Made by a program: the position numbers and the translations under genes. The notes under the pieces were generated by a model, which had not been told where the DNA came from, made no database searches, and was given only the letters and a program-made list of their open reading frames with translations. A stretch of DNA of 6,010 nt from Anaerolineae bacterium (GTDB lineage Bacteria > Chloroflexota > Anaerolineae > 4572-78 > NAK82), in assembly GCA_030597485.1 (NCBI GenBank), contig JAUVRU010000154.1, forward strand, positions 1-6,010, given 5' to 3'. Shown piece after piece: positions 1-5,107 of the stretch; the first letter of the stretch is position 1, and each line of letters begins with the position of its first letter.

Positions 1-2583
1 CATCACGGCGCCTTCGATCTGTCCCCGCGCATCCCGCGGATTGATCACTCGCCCCACATCGTGGGCAGCGACCACACGCGTCACCTGAACCTGTCCTGTG
101 TCCAGGTTCAACACGACCTCAGCTATGTGGGCACCGGCGACAAAGTGCATCGTCTGCTCATACTTGCCCCGTCTGGGAAGCAACGCCCTGAGGTCGAACA
201 GGCCGACCACCCTCCTGGATTTGCCCAAACGATCCCACTCCGCCGCCACCTCGGCCAACGAGACCGATTTCCGACCGTCGCTGCGCGAGACTACCCGGTC
301 GTCCGCGATGATCAGGTCCGGCGGGGGACAATCGAGGATGTCCGCCACCGTAGCCCGGATCTCGTGAGCCAGATTACGCGCAGCGTTACAGACTGCACTC
401 CCTAACCAGTAGGTCATCCGAGATGCTCCAGGCATGTCGCTATCGCATGTCAGCGCTGTGTCAGCATTCACCACCTCAATCACGTCTCTGGAAGCCCCCA
501 GCGTCTCGGCCGCCAGCTGGCTCATCACTGTGGCGATGCCCTGGCCGTAATCCGGTGCCGAGCAGTAGATAATAAAGTGGCCATCCAAACCCAACTCGGC
601 GTGGGCCTTAACCACCGCGGCCCCATATTTGCCAAAACGGTACCACATGCCCGCCAACCCCAGTCCCTTACGTTGTGGGTAGACGTCCGCCCGGGCGTTG
701 AACGCGGCCACATCGGCTTCAAGATCACGGTAGCGAGGTTGGATCGCCTCCAGCACTTCCCGGTAGCCCAGCGGCTCCGCCAGGCTGGTTCCCAAAAAGG
801 TAACTGACGCCGGATCAAGGGCGTTCCTCAGCCGCAATTCGAGAGGGTCAAGGTTCAGCTCTTCCGCCAGCTCGTCCAGAGTGCATTCCAGGGCAAATGT
901 GGATTGAGGCGTGCCAAACCCACGCATCTGGCCAGCCTTGGGCCCATTGGTGTAGACACACTGCGCCCAGGCATCCACAGCCTGCCAGGAATAGGGGCCC
1001 ACGCCGGACACAACACCATGACTGGGAACGTACCAGCCATCAGAATTGTAGGCCCCTGTGTTGGCAATGATGCGCACCTGAAGGCCGGTCAACCGGCCGC
1101 CTCGAGTGGTGCCAACGCGGTATTGGCACCTGTATGGATGCCGTTTCGGCGAGGCCAGGAAGGACTCCCGCCTGGTGTAGGTCAGACGCACAGGCTGACG
1201 AACCAGGTGCGTTGCCAGAGCCGTAGCTGCCAACGGCCAGGGATCTTGTTTGCCGCCAAAACTACCTCCGGTGGGAGGCACAATTACCCGTATGCAATCG
1301 CGATCCAGCCCCAGCACCGGAGCGATGAACCTTTGCTGCCAATGTGGCTCGTGCGTGGCAGCGACGATGGTCACCCGCCCCTTCTCATCTATGTAGCCCA
1401 GCGCTGTCTCTCGCTCCAGTGCCGCATGCTCCAGGAAGGTAGTGCGATAGGTTGTCTCCCTGACCACATCGGATGCGGCAAAAGCCGACTCGACATGTCC
1501 ACTGGTCACCGAGTAGGTCCTCAGCACATTGCCCCGATCGTGAATCTGGACCGCCCCCGCTTCCAGCGATTCGGCGGCGTCGAAAGTGTGCGCCAACGGC
1601 TCGCACCGGGCGTCGATTGCCTCGACGCCAGATTGGGCCTGCTGAGGGGAACTGGCCACAACCAGCGCAATCGGATCCCCCCTGGTTTTTGCGACCCCGG
1701 ACACTGGCACCAGCACGGGCTCGCCCTGGCTGTACTCGGTGAAGTCGTTCTCCCCGGGAATGTCGCCAGCGGTGATGACCCGCACCACACCCGTCAGCTT
1801 CTCGGCTCCGGAGACGTCCAGGGACAGGAGCCGGGCACGGTAGTGGGGGCAACGAAAGACAGCGGCGTGAAGCAGTCCTGGCATCGTCACGTCTTCCACG
1901 TAGCGGGTCTCACCCGTCACCTTCTCCACTGCCTCAATACGGGTGGCATCGCCTCCGACGACCGGGTGCCCCGTGACGGGCAGCGATGGGCCTTTTTCTC
2001 CACGCAACCATGCGGCCGCCAGCTCGACCGCAGCCAGAATCTGGGCGTAGCCGGCGCATCGGCAGAGATTGCCCTCCAGCGCTTCCACGATTCGTTCTCT
2101 GGTAGGGTTGGCATCACGGTCAAGGAGCGCCTTGGCAGAGAGGATCATGCCGGGAGTGCAGTATCCGCATTGCACCGCGCCAGTCTCGACGAAAGCCGCC
2201 TGGAGTGGATGCAGCTGTACTCCATCCACCTCAACCGCACCATCTGTCTCCGCCAACCCCTCGATGGTCAGCACCTGCCTGCCGCAGACCTTGGCAATTG
2301 GGGTCAGGCAGGAACGCACCGGCACGCCATCGACCAAAACGGGACAGGCCCCGCATTCACCCTCGAAATCGCAACCCTGCTTCGTTCCGGTCAGGCCCAA
2401 CACCATACGCAGGACCTCAAGCAAGCTCCGAATCGGATCAACGTCAACCGTGACTGGACGGCCGTTTAGAACAAAAGGTACTTCCTTCTTTGATGATGGC
2501 GCGTCGGATGCCGGTGAAAACGTGCGACTGCGCAAGGATCGAGTTTCCTCTGTCGGTACGGCCTGGATATCGAGTATCTCCAT
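1..2583 (-). CDS. FAD-less molybdenum hydroxylase (xanthine oxidase family), [2Fe-2S] domains fused to molybdopterin domain; C-terminus beyond window
   Basis: Reading leftward from the ATG at 2583, the frame stays open for 861 codons and leaves the window without a stop. Residues ~33-110 are a plant-type [2Fe-2S] domain (C71, C77, C80, C92). Residues ~122-195 are the helical second [2Fe-2S] domain (VQCGYCTPG with C139/C142; NLCRCAGY with C174/C176). The hammerhead domain follows (~215-330, KVTGETRY), then the molybdopterin part with GGSFGGK (439-445), MRGFG (553-557), a DYGQG segment (678-682) and GQIEGAV near the edge. The family hydroxylates aldehydes or N-heterocycles with water at a Mo centre, usually in the cytoplasm. 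There is no FAD domain, so the order resembles the single-chain Desulfovibrio aldehyde oxidoreductase (Mop, about 907 aa); roughly 50-150 residues, including the catalytic Glu, should lie outside the window. An in-frame TAG just upstream and a weak AAGAGA Shine-Dalgarno support this start. The polar ~31-residue N-terminal extension has no twin-arginine motif. The substrate cannot be assigned. Confidence 0.93.
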   Translation of the reverse strand, partial: MEILDIQAVPTEETRSLRSRTFSPASDAPSSKKEVPFVLNGRPVTVDVDPIRSLLEVLRMVLGLTGTKQGCDFEGECGACPVLVDGVPVRSCLTPIAKVCGRQVLTIEGLAETDGAVEVDGVQLHPLQAAFVETGAVQCGYCTPGMILSAKALLDRDANPTRERIVEALEGNLCRCAGYAQILAAVELAAAWLRGEKGPSLPVTGHPVVGGDATRIEAVEKVTGETRYVEDVTMPGLLHAAVFRCPHYRARLLSLDVSGAEKLTGVVRVITAGDIPGENDFTEYSQGEPVLVPVSGVAKTRGDPIALVVASSPQQAQSGVEAIDARCEPLAHTFDAAESLEAGAVQIHDRGNVLRTYSVTSGHVESAFAASDVVRETTYRTTFLEHAALERETALGYIDEKGRVTIVAATHEPHWQQRFIAPVLGLDRDCIRVIVPPTGGSFGGKQDPWPLAATALATHLVRQPVRLTYTRRESFLASPKRHPYRCQYRVGTTRGGRLTGLQVRIIANTGAYNSDGWYVPSHGVVSGVGPYSWQAVDAWAQCVYTNGPKAGQMRGFGTPQSTFALECTLDELAEELNLDPLELRLRNALDPASVTFLGTSLAEPLGYREVLEAIQPRYRDLEADVAAFNARADVYPQRKGLGLAGMWYRFGKYGAAVVKAHAELGLDGHFIIYCSAPDYGQGIATVMSQLAAETLGASRDVIEVVNADTALTCDSDMPGASRMTYWLGSAVCNAARNLAHEIRATVADILDCPPPDLIIADDRVVSRSDGRKSVSLAEVAAEWDRLGKSRRVVGLFDLRALLPRRGKYEQTMHFVAGAHIAEVVLNLDTGQVQVTRVVAAHDVGRVINPRDARGQIEGAVM

Positions 2584-2593
2584 TTCGTGCTAT

Positions 2594-2606
2594 CTCTTAC
2601 CAAGAG
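2594..2606 (-). promoter_or_regulatory. Small inverted repeat overlapping the hydroxylase Shine-Dalgarno
   Basis: CTCTTACCAAGAG is a 5-bp inverted repeat with a 3-base centre. In the minus-strand transcript it reads CTCTT-GGT-AAGAG, and its 3' arm is the only Shine-Dalgarno-like sequence (AAGAGA) before the ATG at 2583. As RNA it could partly hide the ribosome site. As DNA it could be a second protein site. The stem is short and AU-rich with a tight loop, so either role is weakly supported. Confidence 0.25.
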
Positions 2607-2644
2607 GTGGAATGAACATCGCGTGAACGGAACGGGACGACGAT

Positions 2645-2673
2645 TTGAATTTATAGCACAAAACCACTATAAT
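2645..2673 (+). promoter_or_regulatory. Predicted sigma70 promoter of the YheO-like regulator gene
   Basis: TTGAAT (2645-2650, four of six matches to the -35 consensus), a 17-bp spacer and a perfect TATAAT (2668-2673). Transcription would begin near 2680, giving a leader of about 140 nt before the ATG at 2822. Its -35 touches the -10 of the opposite promoter and its -10 touches the opposite -35. Two polymerases therefore could not occupy the region at once. Confidence 0.65.
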
Positions 2674-2678
2674 GTCAA
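2650..2678 (-). promoter_or_regulatory. Predicted sigma70 promoter of the molybdenum hydroxylase gene
   Basis: On the minus strand, TTGACA (2678-2673), a perfect -35 hexamer, is followed after exactly 17 bp by TATAAA (2655-2650). Transcription would start near 2643 and give a leader of about 60 nt before the ATG at 2583. It lies in an AT-rich island within otherwise GC-rich DNA. It overlaps the opposite-strand promoter for the regulator almost completely. This is a match by eye to the consensus, not an experimentally mapped start. Confidence 0.72.
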
Positions 2679-2685
2679 CATATAG
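2651..2685. repeat. Inverted TATAG half-sites, candidate operator over the divergent promoters
   Basis: TTATAG (2651-2656) and CTATAA (2667-2672) form a perfect inverted repeat with a 10-bp spacer. A third half-site, TATAG (2681-2685), is inverted relative to the middle one (CTATA-N9-TATAG). Half-site centres are about 15 and 14 bp apart, somewhat more than one helical turn. The array covers the -10 elements of both promoters, where a bound repressor would block transcription. Part of the symmetry is forced by the two promoter hexamers themselves, so operator function is inference. The divergent regulator is the natural candidate binder. Confidence 0.4.
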
Positions 2686-2742
2686 ACTAATATCCGGCCA
2701 AGTTTTTACATTTTGTTGAAAGGTAGTCTGGAGAGAATCGGC

Positions 2743-2787
2743 GACCAGAACAGAGACCTTCGCAGGGTGACCCGGTCAGGGGGTCTC
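2743..2787 (+). promoter_or_regulatory. Regulator leader with clustered GACC/GGTC palindromes
   Basis: The presumed 5' leader has GACC at 2743, 2755 and 2769 and its complement GGTC at 2774 and 2782. These create an 11-bp palindrome with one central base (TGACC-C-GGTCA, 2768-2778), an overlapping GGGT-G-ACCC (2765-2773), and a GAGACC/GGTCTC pair (2753-2758 with 2782-2787). As RNA, the GAGACC/GGTCTC stem and a GACCC/GGGTC stem (2769-2773 with 2781-2785) compete for the same 3' segment. It could be a protein-binding site or an alternative-structure leader. No known riboswitch class is recognised. Confidence 0.3.
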
Positions 2788-2793
2788 AACAGG

Positions 2794-2807
2794 CCACCTA
2801 CGGGTGG
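2794..2807 (+). promoter_or_regulatory. Hairpin with cUACGg tetraloop just before the regulator's ribosome site
   Basis: CCACC (2794-2798) pairs with GGTGG (2803-2807) around the loop TACG. As RNA this is a UNCG-type tetraloop closed by C-G, which is known to be exceptionally stable. The 3' arm runs into the AAGGG Shine-Dalgarno (2808-2812), about 9 nt before the ATG at 2822. The arm also contains the alternative in-frame GTG (2804-2806), which argues that the ATG is the true start. A role in translation control is inference. Confidence 0.45.
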
Positions 2808-2821
2808 AAGGGATAGGGTTT

Positions 2822-3481
2822 ATGAACGCGTGGAGAAAAGCAGCGCTAATCAACACGCTGACACAGGTTGGTGAGGCGTTGTGCCGCACCGTGGGCCCGC
2901 AATGCGAAGTGGTGATTCACGACCTGGACGACATGGAGCGCTCGATCGTGTGGATCATGGGATCTGTGACCGGCCGCAAGGTTGGCGGGTGTATGACCTC
3001 GCGAGGCTTGTCCCTGGTTCGTTCTGACAAGACGGCGGACAGATTCAACTACACCACCCGTACCCGTGACGGCAAGATGGTTCGTTCCTCGTTGGTCTTC
3101 GTGAAAGACGAACAAGGGACACCCATCATCAGCGTGGAGATCAATCTTGATACCAGCCCTTTCGTCGCCTTTCGCCACGTGCTGGAAAGCCTGGCTGATC
3201 CCGACGAAGCGTACGACTTCCACGACGCGTTCATTGACGATGCGCCCGAAATGTTGGAGACCATGCTTCAGAAAGCGGTCGCGTTTGTCGGCAAGCCGGT
3301 ATCGCAAATGAGCAAAGCCGACCGGCTGCGCGTGGTACAGACGCTGGACGAAGCTGGCGCCCTTGAACTGCGCAAGGCCATCCCAGCCATTGCCAGCTAT
3401 CTGGGCGTAACCCGCTATACGATTCACAATTATCTCAACGAAATCCGACAGGACACAGCCCTGGACGATTCCACCAACTGA
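2822..3481 (+). CDS. YheO/DauR-like transcriptional regulator (PAS_6 plus HTH)
   Basis: A 219-residue cytoplasmic DNA-binding protein. Residues ~8-120 match the YheO-like PAS domain: a CEVVIHDL stretch at 28-35, SIVWIMGSVTGRKVGG at 41-56, and VSLVF-like strands ending in SVEINLD (104-110). Residues ~163-212 are the C-terminal helix-turn-helix of DauR/YheO proteins, with SKADRLRVV (164-172) followed by the recognition segment LGVTRYTIHNYL (194-205). Length is normal for the family. In Pseudomonas, DauR represses a D-arginine catabolic operon; family PAS domains are thought to sense small molecules. The ATG at 2822 is preferred over the in-frame GTG at 2804 because AAGGG lies about 9 nt before it and the GTG falls in a hairpin arm. 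The gene is divergent from the molybdenum hydroxylase and shares its promoter region, so it probably controls that gene and itself. The effector is unknown. Confidence 0.93.
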   Translation: MNAWRKAALINTLTQVGEALCRTVGPQCEVVIHDLDDMERSIVWIMGSVTGRKVGGCMTSRGLSLVRSDKTADRFNYTTRTRDGKMVRSSLVFVKDEQGTPIISVEINLDTSPFVAFRHVLESLADPDEAYDFHDAFIDDAPEMLETMLQKAVAFVGKPVSQMSKADRLRVVQTLDEAGALELRKAIPAIASYLGVTRYTIHNYLNEIRQDTALDDSTN

Positions 3482-3514
3482 TGGAGAAGTGAAACAGACA
3501 ACAACATGCTGCCC

Positions 3515-3543
3515 GTGTCAGATTCCACCGCCTATGATATAAT
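3515..3543 (+). promoter_or_regulatory. Extended -10 promoter immediately upstream of the zincin gene
   Basis: TATGATATAAT (3533-3543) is a full extended -10 (TATG-N-TATAAT). The hexamer 17 bp upstream, GTGTCA (3515-3520), has four of six matches to -35. A start 6-9 nt beyond the -10 would be at about 3549-3552, and the ATG is at 3553. The message would therefore have almost no leader. Only a bare AGG (3544-3546) resembles a Shine-Dalgarno, and it would lie upstream of the likely transcription start. Confidence 0.6.
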
Positions 3544-3552
3544 AGGCCAGAT

Positions 3553-3921
3553 ATGAACCGCGATGCCTTTGAACGGATAGTCGAAGAGGCCATAAACGCA
3601 CTGCCAGACGCATTCCGGCAGAAGCTGGACAATGTCGAGGTGGTTGTTGAGGATTGGCCTGATCCGCACACAATGAGGGTCGCCGGGGTGCGTCATCCTG
3701 AGCAGCTGCTGGGTTTGTACCACGGCGTGCCCCAGACTGTGCGCTCGTCCCACTATGGCATGGTGTTGCCGGACAAGATCAGCATCTATCGCCAGCCCAT
3801 CCTGAAACGTTGTCGCAGCGAAGAGCAAGTCCGCCAGCTCACGCAGCGCGTCATCCGTCACGAGATTGCTCATCACTTCGGCATTGGCGATGATCGGTTG
3901 CGGGAGATTGGGGCGTACTGA
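3553..3921 (+). CDS. Minimal zincin metallopeptidase family protein (Zincin_1)
   Basis: A 122-residue protein ending in the HExxHxxGxxD signature: HEIAHHFGIGDD at 103-114, with predicted zinc ligands H103, H107 and D113 and catalytic E104. The segments LLGLYHGVPQT (52-62) and VLPDKISIYRQP (71-82) are further hallmarks of this minimal zincin family, whose Actinobacterial member from Acidothermus has a known structure. The length is typical. There is no signal peptide or membrane segment, so it should be cytoplasmic. Substrates of the family are not established, and peptidase activity here is inferred from the motif alone. The gene has its own strong promoter and almost no leader. Its TGA overlaps the ATG of the lipoprotein gene by one base (TGATG at 3919-3923), which suggests co-translation. 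Confidence 0.92.
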   Translation: MNRDAFERIVEEAINALPDAFRQKLDNVEVVVEDWPDPHTMRVAGVRHPEQLLGLYHGVPQTVRSSHYGMVLPDKISIYRQPILKRCRSEEQVRQLTQRVIRHEIAHHFGIGDDRLREIGAY

Positions 3922-5090
3922 TGGCGCACGAGATGTGTCGCCACATCACAAGAGCGGCTCGACTGGCACCTACGCTCTTATCTGCCTGCTTGCTGGCGCT
4001 GGCCGGCTGCGCTCCTCCGCTGCCTGGCAGCACGCGCCCCCTGATAAAGATCGGGTTGGCTGCGCCCTTTGAGGGATTAGGGCGACCGTTGGGATATGAA
4101 GCGCTACAGGGTGTGAAGCTGGCGCTGGCCCACTGCAACGCTGCCGGCGGTGTCGGCGGCTACATGGTAGAGCTGGTCGCGCTCAACGACTCCAACGAGC
4201 CAGATGAGGCACGACTGCAAGCCGGGGAGTTCGCCGCCGACCCGGCGGTGATGGGCGTGGTGACAGGCTGGGATGATCACGTGGCGCGGGCGGCGCTCCC
4301 GGCATATCGGGAAGCGGGACTGGGGGTGGTTGTGCCCTGGAGCATACCACCTGACCTGGCTGATCCGGAGGCGGGAGTGGTGCTGATCGCTGCCGATACC
4401 TGGCGCGTGGCTGAGGCCCTGGCTGAAACCATCTCCGCCGCGCCTCCGCAGCGAGTCGTCGTGGTGGGAGATGAGCAGTCTGTCGCTCCCTACGTGGCTG
4501 CGCTGGGGCCACTGGCTCAGGCAGTTCCCCTACCCGACACGCCGGACGACGACAGTTATCGAGACTGGGCAGTCTGGCTCGTTCTCAGCCGGGTCCGTCC
4601 GCCCGATGTGGTGATCCTGGCCGCAGACGGGGCACAGGCCGGCCGGGCGCTGATGGCACTGACCCAGTTGAACTGGCAGGGGACAGCGTACGGAAATTCC
4701 GACACGGGCAGCGTTCACCTGGTGGACGTGGCTGGCCCGGCAGCCGAGGGGATGACCTTCGCCAGTCCCTCGCCGGCAGGAAGAGATATTCCGCACGATA
4801 TTGAGGTAGCTGCCGGACTCCCACTTGACGAACTGGGTCCCCGCGCGGTGCTGGCATACGATGCCACCCAAGTCCTGCTAAAAGCCATTGAGGCCACGAT
4901 ACAAGAGGAAGGCGAACCCAGCCGGCAAGGCGTCATCGCCGCGCTTCCCAGCGTTCGGGTCGAGGGGCTGACCGGCGACATAGCCACCAACCCCAGCGGG
5001 AACCGCGCTGACGCACCGGTATGGCTCTATCGCATCGTGAACAATGAGTATCCCGGTCGGCGGGGACAACTGATAGGGCGCGGCCCGTGA
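3921..5090 (+). CDS. Periplasmic-binding-protein-like lipoprotein (type 1, branched-chain amino acid binding family)
   Basis: 389 residues. A signal peptide with basic n-region and hydrophobic core ends in a lipobox, LLALAGC, with Cys30 the predicted lipidated residue, so the mature protein would be anchored outside the membrane. Residues ~42-375 follow the Peripla_BP_6 fold: IKIGLAAPFEG (42-52), NAAGGVGG (73-80), VELVALND (83-90), PPDVVILAADG (227-237), LAYDATQVLLKAI (311-323) and EGLTGDI (348-354) before the last strand. Relatives deliver amino acids or amides to ABC transporters or act as sensors. No permease or ATPase gene is adjacent. The usual small-polar ligand segment after the fourth strand is replaced by GWDDH (116-120), so the ligand may be unusual. 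The start at 3921 is chosen for the one-base overlap with the zincin gene; the ATG at 3933 is an equally plausible start and keeps the signal peptide. Confidence 0.88.
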   Translation: MAHEMCRHITRAARLAPTLLSACLLALAGCAPPLPGSTRPLIKIGLAAPFEGLGRPLGYEALQGVKLALAHCNAAGGVGGYMVELVALNDSNEPDEARLQAGEFAADPAVMGVVTGWDDHVARAALPAYREAGLGVVVPWSIPPDLADPEAGVVLIAADTWRVAEALAETISAAPPQRVVVVGDEQSVAPYVAALGPLAQAVPLPDTPDDDSYRDWAVWLVLSRVRPPDVVILAADGAQAGRALMALTQLNWQGTAYGNSDTGSVHLVDVAGPAAEGMTFASPSPAGRDIPHDIEVAAGLPLDELGPRAVLAYDATQVLLKAIEATIQEEGEPSRQGVIAALPSVRVEGLTGDIATNPSGNRADAPVWLYRIVNNEYPGRRGQLIGRGP

Positions 5091-5107
5091 TGAGGGCACA
5101 CCGCCCC

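Noticed and set aside
61..405. Plus-strand small frames in the first 800 bases
   Set aside because: All lie opposite the molybdopterin domain coding sequence and show no domain features of their own.
904..2469. Long plus-strand open frame of 521 codons opposite the molybdenum hydroxylase
   Set aside because: Its translation has no recognisable domain, and it lies entirely antisense to a frame with clear family motifs. Long antisense frames are expected from codon bias in GC-rich genes.
1..2583. Assignment of the hydroxylase as xanthine dehydrogenase, aldehyde oxidoreductase or selenium-dependent enzyme
   Set aside because: Family membership is clear, but the C-terminal catalytic segment and the left flank are missing and key xanthine-binding residues are not seen, so no specific substrate name is justified.
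2804..2821. GTG at 2804 as start of the regulator
   Set aside because: It sits in the 3' arm of a stable hairpin with no Shine-Dalgarno before it. The ATG at 2822 has AAGGG at good spacing and gives the usual family N-terminus.
2846..3427. Minus-strand 193-codon frame inside the regulator gene
   Set aside because: It is the complement of the YheO-like coding sequence, has no family resemblance and no plausible ribosome site.
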